Below, one piece after another: positions 43,870 to 52,700 of a stretch of DNA of 64,000 bases; the first letter of the stretch is position 1; every line of letters begins with the position of its first letter. The notes under the pieces are model-generated. The model saw only the letters and a program-made list of their open reading frames with translations. It was not told the origin of the DNA and did not search any database. The stretch comes from Pararhodobacter zhoushanensis (GTDB lineage Bacteria > Pseudomonadota > Alphaproteobacteria > Rhodobacterales > Rhodobacteraceae): NCBI RefSeq assembly GCF_003990445.1, contig NZ_REEZ01000002.1:561121-625120 (forward strand), read 5' to 3'. Both the position numbers and the translations under genes were made by a program.

Positions 43870-45816
43870 TCAGATTTTGGCAGTCTGCGGCGCTCGTTGC
43901 ATCCAGAGCATGGCGGCAAGCCCCAGCCCCAGACCCACGAAATCGCTCCACAACCCGCCGACCTGGGCGGGCAGGAAAAGCAGCAGACCGCCCAGCCCGA
44001 GCAACACCCGCTGCATGGGGTTGGCGGCGGTGAAGAGATACCCGACGACCGAGGCCGAAACGAACCAGACGCCCAGCAGCGCCGTGGCAAAGGTCCAGGC
44101 GATGGAAAGAGGCGTACCGATCAGCAGCAAGGCGGGCGCCCCGACAAACAGGAACGGGATCAGATAGGCCGACCATCCCATCACCATGGCCGCATAGCCG
44201 GTGCGCATCGTTCTGGCGCCCGAGATCGAGGCGGCAGCAAAGGCGGCGATGGCGACAGGGGGCGTGATCATCGACATCATGCCGAAGTAGAGAACGAAAA
44301 GATGGGCGGCGATGGGCTCGACCCCGACCTCGACCAGCGAGGGGGCGATGAGGGTGGCCAACAGCAGGTAGACGCCCAGCGTCGGCATCCCCATGCCCAG
44401 CACGATACAGGTGAGAGCAGCGATCAGCAAAAGCAGCGCCAGATTGCCTTGCCCCAGTTGCACCAGAACCAGCGTCAGCGCAAAACCAAGCGATGAGATG
44501 TTCATCACCCCGATGATGATCCCGGCGGCGGCACCGATCATCAGAATGTCGGTGACGGAAAGCCCTGTCTCGCGCAGCGTATCCAGCACCATGCGCAGCC
44601 TGAAACCCGAGGCATCCGGGTCCGTTGCGCGGCGTTTGCGCCACTCGAACCACAGGCCGACAGCGATGACCGACAGCGAGGCAAGGAAGGCCGCGTATTC
44701 GGGCCGTTCGTTCAGCACAAACAGCGCGTAGATCAGCACGACAAAGGGCAGCGCAAAGGGCCAGCCATTCGCAAGAACCCGCCCAAGGCGTGGCAGCAAT
44801 TCACGCGGGGCGCCGCTGAGACCGTCACGGGCGGCCATCAGATCGACCTGAATCAGCAGCGCGCCGTAATAGAGCAGCGCGGGCAGGAGGGCGGCAGCGG
44901 CGATGGACGCGTAAGGTACCTGAATGATCTCGGCCATCAGAAAGGCGGCAGCGCCCATGACCGGCGGCATCAGTTGCCCGCCGGTCGAGGCCACGGCCTC
45001 GATCGCGCCGGCGTGGTGCGGTTTGTAGCCCCCGCGCTTCATCAGCGGGATGGTGATCACGCCGGTCGAGACGACATTCGCCACGGCCGAGCCCGAAACC
45101 GAACCGAACAGCGCCGACGCCGTGACCGCGACCTTGGCCGCCCCGCCCCGGTAGCGCCCCATCATCGCCATGGCGAGATCGGTAAAGAAGGTGCCGCCGC
45201 CGCTGCGGTTCAGCAGGTTGCCGAAGAAAACATAGACCACCACCACGGTCGAGGCGATCATCAACGGCATGCCGAGCACGGCGCCGGTATCCAGCGCGAG
45301 GAAGATCACCAGCCGGTCGGTCGCCACATTGCGTCCTTGCAGCGAACCGGGGATGAAATGGCCCAACAGCCCGAACCCCAGCGCCACCAGAACAAGGATC
45401 ACCATCGCCCAACCGGTTGCCCGGCGCAGACCCTCCAGCACCAGCGTCAGGATCACCCCGCCGACGATCAGCGCATCGGTCGGTCGCATCCACAGGCGGT
45501 CCAGAAGCGACGGATACCGCACCGCCACATAGCCGCAGGCCCCTGCCCCGATCAGCGCGGCCAGAAGGTCATACCACGGCAGCCGGGTGCGAACGGCACC
45601 CCGCGCCGGTCGGGCCAGAAACACGGTGGCCAGCGCCAGACCCAGCATCGCCGCGACATACTGCTCGTTATAGATGTTCAGGCCGGCGGCGCGGAACAGA
45701 TCAACCGCCCAGGCCAGCGCCATCAGCGTCGTCGCCGTGGCGAGGGCCGAAATGGCCCAGGCCAGAGCGCCCTGCGGGCCATGCGGGAGAGAGGTCGGAG
45801 TGTCTGGCTGGGTCAT
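43870..45816 (-). CDS. TRAP transporter, fused 4TM/12TM permease
   Basis: A 648-residue membrane protein combining the small and large TRAP permease domains, typical of TAXI systems. It has about 17 predicted helices. The DctM-like part contains STGGQLMPPVMGAAAFLMAE, AAGIIIGVMNISSLG and GMGMPTLGVYLLLATL. The start MTQPDTPTS (45814-45816) is preferred to an ATG four codons upstream because GAGGCC lies 8 bases before it. It is coupled to the TAXI receptor gene upstream and the sulfatase downstream. Confidence 0.92.
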   Translation of the reverse strand: MTQPDTPTSLPHGPQGALAWAISALATATTLMALAWAVDLFRAAGLNIYNEQYVAAMLGLALATVFLARPARGAVRTRLPWYDLLAALIGAGACGYVAVRYPSLLDRLWMRPTDALIVGGVILTLVLEGLRRATGWAMVILVLVALGFGLLGHFIPGSLQGRNVATDRLVIFLALDTGAVLGMPLMIASTVVVVYVFFGNLLNRSGGGTFFTDLAMAMMGRYRGGAAKVAVTASALFGSVSGSAVANVVSTGVITIPLMKRGGYKPHHAGAIEAVASTGGQLMPPVMGAAAFLMAEIIQVPYASIAAAALLPALLYYGALLIQVDLMAARDGLSGAPRELLPRLGRVLANGWPFALPFVVLIYALFVLNERPEYAAFLASLSVIAVGLWFEWRKRRATDPDASGFRLRMVLDTLRETGLSVTDILMIGAAAGIIIGVMNISSLGFALTLVLVQLGQGNLALLLLIAALTCIVLGMGMPTLGVYLLLATLIAPSLVEVGVEPIAAHLFVLYFGMMSMITPPVAIAAFAAASISGARTMRTGYAAMVMGWSAYLIPFLFVGAPALLLIGTPLSIAWTFATALLGVWFVSASVVGYLFTAANPMQRVLLGLGGLLLFLPAQVGGLWSDFVGLGLGLAAMLWMQRAPQTAKI

Positions 45817-45845
45817 AGCGGGCCTCATGCGGTGGCGCGTCGGGG

Positions 45846-46829
45846 TCAGAGGCCGTGTGCGGTGAAATAGGCCTGTGCACCGGGGTGCATCGGCAGACCC
45901 TCGATCGGCGAGGCGATCAGATCATCGGTCATGCCCGCCAGCCCCGGGAAGGTGGCGATCAGCGCGTCGCGGTTCTCGTTCAGCGCGGCGAGGACGGTTT
46001 CGACCTGCGCGTCTGACACCTCGGCCCCGGCCAGTAGCACAAAGGTGCCGGTCATCATCGGCGTCACGCCGTCGATGCCGGGGCGGTTCGGCATGGGCTG
46101 GACATGGCCAAGAAAGGCACCCGGCGTCATCGTGCGGATCGTGGCATCAGCCTCGGGCGTGTCAGGAACGGCCAGAAAGCGGATACCACCCAGCGCCACA
46201 TCGGCCTGTGCCACCGCGCCGGATCCCGGCGTCAGGATCGCGGCATCCACCGAACCCGCCATCAGATCGTCGATCCCGCGCGTTCCGTTGGGCGCAGGAA
46301 CAATGGTGACGTCGTCCGGGGTCAACCCGACGGTGGCCAGCGTCGTTGCCATATAGCCCGCCAGCACGCGTTGTTGCGGGAACTCACCGGGCAGGCGGTG
46401 GCCGCGCAGGTCGGCAAGACTATGGATGTCGGAATCCGCTGCGACAAAGATGCCCGAATGAAACAGCATGAGGTTCGCCACCAGCCGCAGATTTCCCATG
46501 GTCCGGCCGTCGAAATTGCCCACCCCCATCGCCGCCGCTGCAGCGATATCGGACGACGCGATCGAGAACTCCAGCTCACCCGTTTCAACCAGCGGCATCG
46601 TGACCTCGGGCCCGCCCTGCGGCACCACGCGAACCTGCAGAGGGCTGTTCTCGGTCGCGACGCGGGCAAGGGCGGCGGCAACTGCGAAGGCCAGAGTCCC
46701 CTGCGGAAGCGAGCCGATAGACAGGGTCTGCGCCTGCACGGTGGCGGGGACAGAGACCGAGGCGAGGGCAGCAAGGGCAACCGCGAAACCGGTCTGGCGC
46801 AAGGCCGTTGGCAACAAAGCTAAAGGCAT
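45846..46829 (-). CDS. TAXI family TRAP solute-binding protein
   Basis: A 327-residue periplasmic receptor with a signal peptide (residues 1-33, ending VQA-QTLSIG). The TAXI fold is indicated by SIGSLPQGTLAFAVAAALARV near the mature N-terminus and EFSIASSDIAAAAAMG. Receptors of this class deliver organic acids or sulfonated and sulfated compounds to the fused permease. AGGAG precedes the ATG. It is the first gene of the TAXI-permease-sulfatase operon; a LysR-type box lies about 104 bases upstream. Confidence 0.9.
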   Translation of the reverse strand: MPLALLPTALRQTGFAVALAALASVSVPATVQAQTLSIGSLPQGTLAFAVAAALARVATENSPLQVRVVPQGGPEVTMPLVETGELEFSIASSDIAAAAAMGVGNFDGRTMGNLRLVANLMLFHSGIFVAADSDIHSLADLRGHRLPGEFPQQRVLAGYMATTLATVGLTPDDVTIVPAPNGTRGIDDLMAGSVDAAILTPGSGAVAQADVALGGIRFLAVPDTPEADATIRTMTPGAFLGHVQPMPNRPGIDGVTPMMTGTFVLLAGAEVSDAQVETVLAALNENRDALIATFPGLAGMTDDLIASPIEGLPMHPGAQAYFTAHGL

Positions 46830-46932
46830 GAAGGAACTCCTGTCGGATTGGCGCGACCCTCATTCGTTGGGGTCCATGCGGTCAGCTTAGTGCCGGTTTC
46901 ATGAAAACATTTACGCAAAAACGGACATTAAC

Positions 46933-46949
46933 TATGCCTCTTATGCATA
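46933..46949. promoter_or_regulatory. Candidate LysR box TATGC-N7-GCATA
   Basis: The interrupted palindrome TATGC-CTCTTAT-GCATA contains the T-N11-A pattern of LysR regulators. It lies about 104 bases upstream of the TAXI receptor gene and 23 bases past the stop of the LysR gene. It is the best-placed candidate operator for that regulator. Confidence 0.45.
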
Positions 46950-46971
46950 TCACCGGCACGCCAAGCCGATG

Positions 46972-47928
46972 TCAGCCCAACCCCATTTCCGTCACCGCCT
47001 TCTGCAATTCGCCCAGAAAATAGGCCTCTGCCGGGGTCCGCTGATGCCCGCGTCGCCAGAACAGCCCGACGTCGTCCTCGGGCTGCTCGAACGCCACGTC
47101 CAGCAGCACCAGATGCCCGGTTTCCTCGTCACTCTGATAGGTGCCGCGCGGCAGAAAGATCACCGCGTCGCTGTCGAGCAGCAATGCCCGCGTGATGCCA
47201 AGGGCGCTCATTTCTATGCGCTCTGTCGGCAAGGCCAGCCCCTCACGCAGGAACAGCGATTCAATCATCGAGCGGATCGGCGAGGCATTGACGGGCAAGA
47301 TCCAGCTCAACTCGAGCAAATCCTTGAGGCGCAACCCGTGACGCTCGCTCAGCGGATGACCCGAGCGCGCGAAAACCGCCCAGCTCTGCCGGAACAGTCG
47401 CTTGGTCGCCAGCGTGGGATCGGGCCGATGCTGGTTCAGGCGGCCAATGACGAAATCCAGCTGCCCCTCGCGAAGACTGGGGATCATCTGATCATACAGA
47501 CCCTCATAGACCGAGATCCGGATTCCCGGTCGTTGCCGCCGCACCTGCATCAGCGCGCGCGGCAACGGACCCGAGGCTCCGTTGGGCAAGCTGCCGATGG
47601 CAAGTTGCCCGGCATTGGCCCGATCGAGATCAGCGATGCCCTGCCAAGCAGCGCGCATCTCATTGAGAACGGCGCGCGCGTGACTGACGAAGACCTCACC
47701 CTCGGGGGTCATGACGACCCCGCGGGACTTGCGTTGGAACAACTGCACACCAAGCAACCGCTCGACCTCGTGGACCGCACGCGAAACGGCGGGCTGGGTC
47801 ATGTTCAGCGCCCGCGCGGCCCCCAGAATATTCTGGGTTTCCGCCACTTTATCCAGAAACTGCATATGCCGAAGGGACAGCCGCGACATCAGCATCGGCC
47901 AAGCGGGGTTTTCGTGAGGCCCGGACAT
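46972..47928 (-). CDS. LysR family regulator of the TAXI/sulfatase operon (putative)
   Basis: A 318-residue LysR-type regulator. The N-terminal winged helix (about residues 15-72) contains NILGAARALNMTQPAVSRAV, followed by the periplasmic-binding-like effector domain. The start MSGPHENPAWP is preceded by AGGGAA; internal ATGs 13 and 15 codons later are also possible, since the helix-turn-helix begins after them. It lies upstream of the TAXI operon on the same strand and probably controls it in response to the imported compound or a metabolite. Confidence 0.9.
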   Translation of the reverse strand: MSGPHENPAWPMLMSRLSLRHMQFLDKVAETQNILGAARALNMTQPAVSRAVHEVERLLGVQLFQRKSRGVVMTPEGEVFVSHARAVLNEMRAAWQGIADLDRANAGQLAIGSLPNGASGPLPRALMQVRRQRPGIRISVYEGLYDQMIPSLREGQLDFVIGRLNQHRPDPTLATKRLFRQSWAVFARSGHPLSERHGLRLKDLLELSWILPVNASPIRSMIESLFLREGLALPTERIEMSALGITRALLLDSDAVIFLPRGTYQSDEETGHLVLLDVAFEQPEDDVGLFWRRGHQRTPAEAYFLGELQKAVTEMGLG

Positions 47929-48639
47929 CACTGTGTTCCCTGCTCGTTGTGACAAGGCGTGATCGTCGTTGTCCCACGGCGGTAATGTCAATGCTTTCCG
48001 CGCTATTGGCCTGCAATCGTTGAGAGCACCGAGCGGTTCATCCGGTTGCATTAAGTCGGATACAAGGGCCCGAAGTTCTGCTCGCCCCTTGTTGAGAGTA
48101 AAGCCTGCGGGCTCTTCGACCTGCGCGCAACACGCACCCATGTATCACGAAGTTTGCCGCGTCCGCATTGCGGCTGGGGTCTCGCATGATCTGCCCGACC
48201 TTCACGGATCCCGCAGGAACTGCGGAATCTTGGGACCAGGCGTGAGAGCGAGGGGGAGCGCAAAAGCTAAGTCATCCCAAAGCTCTGCTGCGCGAGGCGT
48301 TGCCGTTCCCCACGCCGTGAGGGTTTCCCTTTAGCGCCCGCTTTTCTCGCTGAGACGTGGCCAAATTTGGAGAGTATAAGCCGCGCGCCAGAAGAAAGAT
48401 CTGTGCCATAACGTGCGCTTCCCCTCATGCCAGCCTGCATCGCAAACCCTCGCTTTGAATGACATGGTGACGGGTTTGAGCCCAACCGAGCCTGCCAGCC
48501 CGTCCCGTTGATCGAACAGCAGAGCAGCGGCGCGCACGAGGGTCGGGCGACGCCGGGTTCGGTCTGGACAACCTCCCGGCCTTGGGCGAACACTGGGGCT
48601 GTGGCGCCGGCGCGCGTCTTGACTGTTTTGATCGGCGGC
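47929..48639. other. 711-base stretch without a recognisable gene
   Basis: Between the LysR gene and the first nucleoside hydrolase (divergent). Base composition is visibly less GC-rich and open frames are short or of atypical codon use. One minus-strand frame (48331-48500 region) is rich in Trp and Arg but matches nothing I know. No tRNA-like fold, inverted repeat pair or promoter stands out. It may be a remnant of an inserted or deleted element. Confidence 0.45.
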
Positions 48640-49581
48640 ATGCACACCAAACTCATTCTCGATACAGACGGCGGCGTTGATGACGCACAGGCGCTGTTGA
48701 TGCTCATTGCAGCCGGGCGCACGCCCGATGCTGTGACCACGGTCTTTGGCAATGTCGATCTCGACGCCGCGACCCGTAACATCCTGTCGGTGCTTGCCGT
48801 CGCCGGGGCCGGTGACGTGCCGGTGCACAAGGGCGCGCCCGCAGCGCTGGTCAATCCGGCGATTGCCGCGCGCGAGATCCATGGCGCGGATGGGCTGGGG
48901 GGTGCGCCGCGACCCGACAGCCAGCCTGAGGCCGCAGGCGCGGACGCTGTCAGTTTTCTGGTGGCCGAGCTGCGCGCGGCCATCGCCGGGGGCTGGAAGG
49001 TCGATCTGCTGATGATCGGCCCGCTGACCAACCTTGCGTTGGCGCTGCGCTGCGCGCCCGATTGCGCCGCTGGAGTCGGCAAACTGGTGATCATGGGCGG
49101 CACCATCGACGGGCGCGGCAACGTGACGCCCGCCGCCGAATTCAACATCTACGCCGACCCCGAAGCCGCGCAGATCGTGCTGACGGCCGGGCTGGAGACG
49201 CTGCTGGTCCCGTGGGAGACCTGCGCCGATCACCGCATGCCGGGCGATCAGGTGGCGGCGCTGTTTGAAGACACGCCCGAAACCGCGCACAGCCGCTTCT
49301 CGGCGGCGCTGTCGGCCCATGCGATGAAAGTCATCAAGGGCTTCACCGGCAAGGATTTCTTCCGCTTCGTCGATCCCCTCGCCGCAGCTGTCCTGATCGA
49401 CCCCTCGATTGCCACCGAAACCCTCACCGCCTCGCTCGATGTTGCGCTCGCCCCCGGGCTGACGCGCGGCATGGTCGTGGTGGACCCTTCCGGGCGGCTG
49501 GGAACGCCGCCCGTCACGCTGCTGCGCAAGGCCGATATCGCGCGCGTGATTGCTCTCTACGCGGCCTCGGTTTCTGCATGA
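48640..49581 (+). CDS. Nucleoside hydrolase 1
   Basis: A 313-residue inosine-uridine-type nucleoside hydrolase that splits nucleosides into base and ribose. The calcium-binding N-terminal motif is LDTDGGVDDA, where the usual DTDPG is DTDGG. IGPLTNLALAL, VIMGGTIDGRGNVTPAAEFN and the catalytic-pocket NIYADPEAA are intact. The start MHTKLILDTDG is fixed by the family N-terminus. Its TGA overlaps the ATG of the adenine-deaminase-like gene (ATGA), so base release and deamination are coupled. Confidence 0.92.
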   Translation: MHTKLILDTDGGVDDAQALLMLIAAGRTPDAVTTVFGNVDLDAATRNILSVLAVAGAGDVPVHKGAPAALVNPAIAAREIHGADGLGGAPRPDSQPEAAGADAVSFLVAELRAAIAGGWKVDLLMIGPLTNLALALRCAPDCAAGVGKLVIMGGTIDGRGNVTPAAEFNIYADPEAAQIVLTAGLETLLVPWETCADHRMPGDQVAALFEDTPETAHSRFSAALSAHAMKVIKGFTGKDFFRFVDPLAAAVLIDPSIATETLTASLDVALAPGLTRGMVVVDPSGRLGTPPVTLLRKADIARVIALYAASVSA

Positions 49582-51440
49582 CTTTTCCTGCCGATCTGCT
49601 GATCAACGCCCCTGATGAAGTGAAAATCCGCCAGCGCCTGACCCGCGTTGCGCGCGGCGATCTGCCCGCCGACACGCGGCTCAGGGTCGGGCGGCTGCTG
49701 GATGTGCATTCGCGTATGTGGCTGAGCGATCAGGAAATCATCATCGCGGGTAAACGCATCGCCTATGTCGGTCCCTATGGCAGCTGGCCCGGCGAGGCGG
49801 CACAGACGGTGGACCGTTCCAGCCTGATGGCCGTGCCGGGGTTCGGCGAGGTTCACAAGCATATCGAGTCGAGCCATGTCTCGCCCGAATGGGAGGCAGC
49901 GCTGGTCCTGCCGCATGGCAACACCTGGACCTGTGAGGCAAGCCACGAGTTTTCCAACGTCAACGGCGCGCGCACGCTGGAATTCTGGCTGGCCGCGCGG
50001 CTGGCGGGCAGCCCGCAAAAGATCTTCCCGCTGCCGGGTTCCGCTGTCCCGCCGACCGCCTATGAATGGGGCGGTGGCTGGTTTGGCCGTGACGAGCAGG
50101 CGGCGTTCATGGCCGAAAGCCTGATGGTCGCGGGTCTGGACGAGGTGATGGACTGGCCCGCCGTCTGGTCGCCCGAGAACCCGTCCTATGACCGGCTCTG
50201 GGGGATGATCGAGGCGACCTTCGCCGCGCGCGGCGTGGTCGAGGGGCACGCGGCGGGCATGCGCGACCTGCCGAACATCAACGCTTTTGCGGCGGCCGGG
50301 CTGGCCTCGGACCACGAGGCATGGACGGCGGAAGAGGTGTTGGACAAACTGCGGCGCGGGTTGTTCATGGAGTTGCGCCCGCATTCGGTGAAAGAGATGA
50401 TCGCCGGGCTGCTGGAGGCGGGCCTGACCGAGTGGAGCCAGTTTGCGCTGACCACCGATGACCGCTCATGCTCGGACACGATGAAACTGGGGGCCACGGA
50501 TTACAACGTGCGGCTGGCGATCGAGGCCGGTCTGACGCCCGAAATCGCCATCCAGATGGTCACCATCAACCCCGCCCGGCACATGCGTCTGACGCCGTGG
50601 GTCGGCTCGATTGCGCCGGGGCGGTTTGCCGATGTGGTGCTGCTGGACGATCTGGACAGGCTGTCGATTGCGCAGGTCTGGGCGGATGGCGCGCAGGTGT
50701 CGGACGGCGCGCTCTACCTCAAACCCGTGCCGCAGATGGACTGGCCGGAATGGGCGACCAAGACGGTCAAGATCGACCGCCAGATGACTGCCGCCGACTT
50801 CGCCATCCCCGCCGAACCGGGGCGTGAGACGATGCAGGCGGCTTTGCTCAGGCCGTTCCATTGGGCCGATGACTTCCTGACGATGGAACTGCCGGTCGAA
50901 AACGGCCACGTCCAACGCGATGCGTCGCGCAATGTGACCAAATTCGCCATCGTGGATCGGTTTTCGGGCGAGGGGCAAACCTCGGCCATGTTCTGGCTGG
51001 GCACCGGCCCAAAGACGCCTGATTCGGCATTGGCCTGTTCGATGGGCCACGACAAGCACAATATTTGGGCAGTCGGGTCGTCGGATGAGGCAATGGCCCT
51101 TGCCGTCAACGCGCTGAATGACATTCAGGGGGGCTGGGCACTGGTCCGCGAGGGGCAACTGGTGGCGACCGTGCGCTATGAGATCGCCGGGCTGATGACC
51201 TGCCGCTCGCCCGAGGAACTGGATGCCGAAATGCAGCGCCTTTACACGGAAGGCGCGAAAATTGACTGGATGTACGAGCCGACATTCAGCCCCCGGTGGT
51301 ATCCCGGCTTCCCCGAGCGTCTGGCCTTTGCAACCCTAACGTGCGCACCGTGGCGCTGGGTGCTTGTGGCACCGTCGCCGCTGGCGCCCGAGGGGTTCGT
51401 CAATGTCGCCACCGGCCAGACGCATCCAGTCGTCTGGTGA
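49578..51440 (+). CDS. Adenine deaminase-like amidohydrolase
   Basis: A 620-residue metal-dependent amidohydrolase that aligns by motif order with adenine deaminase (adenine to hypoxanthine). Seen here are VHKHIESSHVSPEW (usually DxHxHIESSM), VVEGHAAGM, LASDHEAWTAEE, TTDDRSCSD and the C-terminal GHDKHNIWAVGSSDEAM. The preceding residue of HxHIESS is Val rather than the usual, and the DDR motif lacks the following His/Pro, so substrate preference may differ from canonical Ade. Coupled to nucleoside hydrolase 1 by an ATGA overlap. Confidence 0.85.
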   Translation: MTFPADLLINAPDEVKIRQRLTRVARGDLPADTRLRVGRLLDVHSRMWLSDQEIIIAGKRIAYVGPYGSWPGEAAQTVDRSSLMAVPGFGEVHKHIESSHVSPEWEAALVLPHGNTWTCEASHEFSNVNGARTLEFWLAARLAGSPQKIFPLPGSAVPPTAYEWGGGWFGRDEQAAFMAESLMVAGLDEVMDWPAVWSPENPSYDRLWGMIEATFAARGVVEGHAAGMRDLPNINAFAAAGLASDHEAWTAEEVLDKLRRGLFMELRPHSVKEMIAGLLEAGLTEWSQFALTTDDRSCSDTMKLGATDYNVRLAIEAGLTPEIAIQMVTINPARHMRLTPWVGSIAPGRFADVVLLDDLDRLSIAQVWADGAQVSDGALYLKPVPQMDWPEWATKTVKIDRQMTAADFAIPAEPGRETMQAALLRPFHWADDFLTMELPVENGHVQRDASRNVTKFAIVDRFSGEGQTSAMFWLGTGPKTPDSALACSMGHDKHNIWAVGSSDEAMALAVNALNDIQGGWALVREGQLVATVRYEIAGLMTCRSPEELDAEMQRLYTEGAKIDWMYEPTFSPRWYPGFPERLAFATLTCAPWRWVLVAPSPLAPEGFVNVATGQTHPVVW

Positions 51441-51555
51441 TCACGGCTTGGTGACGCGATCCCTTGCATTGCCGTTTTCGCGCCCTTAGCGTCTCTGGGC
51501 AAACCGCTCCGGCATCTTGGCCCGAGCCCAATCACCCCCCAGCCCGTGGATACCC

Positions 51556-52590
51556 ATGATGCCCCGTTTGAAAAGCCTCACCCTGTCGTCGCTCTCGACC
51601 CTCGCCCTGCTGGCCGCCGCGCCTGCCGGCGCCACCACGTTCACCATTTCCTGGTGGGGCTTCAACGGCGACAAGCTGCAAGACATCATCGTCAACCCGT
51701 TTCAGGAAATGTGCGACTGTGAAGTCGTGTTCGAGACCGGCAACAACGGTGACCGCGTGAACCGCCTGCAGATGCGCAGCGGTGCCGGAGTGGACGTGAT
51801 CTATCTGACCGACAGCTACAGCCAGGCTGCCATCGAGCAGGGCCTGTTCCAGCCCATCGACCGCGCGCAGATCCCCAACATCGACCAGCTTTATGATCTG
51901 GCACAGGCACCGCAGGGCGAATTCGGCCCGGCTTATACCGTCGGGCGTATCGGTCTGGTGTATGACTCGGCCCGCGTCAGCCCGCCGATCACATCGTGGA
52001 ACGACCTGTGGCGTGAAGATCTGGCCGGGATGATCTCGTTGCCGAACATCACCACGACCTCGGGCCCGATGGTTGTGCTGCGCGCCGGTGCCCATGCGGG
52101 CGTCAACGCGTTCGAGGATGCCGATGCGGCCTTTGGTGCGCTGGCTGAACTGGTGCCGAATGTGGTGACGAACTACAACACCGGCTCGGAAATGATCAAC
52201 CTGTTCTCGACCGGCGAGATCGCCGTGTCGATGACGCAGGACTTCACCCTGAACCCGCTGCGCGCCGCCGTGCCGACGATCGAATGGGCACAGCTGGAAG
52301 ATGGCGAAATCGCCGTGCTGAACACGCTGAACATCCCGGTGGGTTCCGAGAACGTCGAGCTGGCGCATCAGTTCATCAACTTCGTGCTGTCGGCTGAAAT
52401 CCAGCAGCAGCTGGCCGAGCAGGGCGTCGATGCCCCGGTCAACACGATGGTTGATCTGACCCCGGAGCAGGCGTCCGCCTGGACCTATGGCGCCGATCAG
52501 ATTGCCAGTCTGCACCGCATCGACTACAGCCAGCTGAACCCGGCCCGCACCCAGTGGCTGGACCGCTGGAACGAAACCTTCGGCATGTAA
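51556..52590 (+). CDS. ABC transporter periplasmic binding protein (PotD-like)
   Basis: A protein of about 344 residues with a signal peptide (to about residue 25, ending APAGA). The mature part has the PotD/spermidine-putrescine-type type-2 receptor fold, with TISWWGFNGDKLQDIIVNPF, VDVIYLTDSYSQAAIEQG and FTLNPLRAAVPTIEWAQ. Polyamine receptors use acidic pocket residues; whether these are kept cannot be judged here. Two adjacent ATGs (51556 and 51559) are possible starts. The surrounding salvage genes suggest a nucleobase or nucleoside rather than a polyamine as ligand. Confidence 0.85.
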   Translation: MMPRLKSLTLSSLSTLALLAAAPAGATTFTISWWGFNGDKLQDIIVNPFQEMCDCEVVFETGNNGDRVNRLQMRSGAGVDVIYLTDSYSQAAIEQGLFQPIDRAQIPNIDQLYDLAQAPQGEFGPAYTVGRIGLVYDSARVSPPITSWNDLWREDLAGMISLPNITTTSGPMVVLRAGAHAGVNAFEDADAAFGALAELVPNVVTNYNTGSEMINLFSTGEIAVSMTQDFTLNPLRAAVPTIEWAQLEDGEIAVLNTLNIPVGSENVELAHQFINFVLSAEIQQQLAEQGVDAPVNTMVDLTPEQASAWTYGADQIASLHRIDYSQLNPARTQWLDRWNETFGM

Positions 52591-52623
52591 CCGAACGACA
52601 CCAATCCGGGCATTGAGCCCCTT

Positions 52624-52656
52624 GGCCGGTCCCGCAACCCCCGGGACCGGCCTTTT
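52624..52656 (+). terminator. Intrinsic terminator/attenuator between receptor and permease genes
   Basis: GGCCGGTCCCG (52624-52634) pairs perfectly with CGGGACCGGCC (52642-52652) and is followed by TTTT. It lies 34 bases past the receptor stop and 45 bases before the first permease. Partial read-through would give the receptor at higher levels than the membrane subunits. Confidence 0.8.
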
Positions 52657-52700
52657 CTGACCAAGGCGGCCCGGTCAGGGCCGCATCGCTGGATACGCTT

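Noticed and set aside
48331-49320. A 329-codon minus-strand frame running from the gene-free stretch into nucleoside hydrolase 1
   Set aside because: Most of it mirrors the hydrolase; the remaining part has no homology that I recognise, so no transposase remnant can be claimed.
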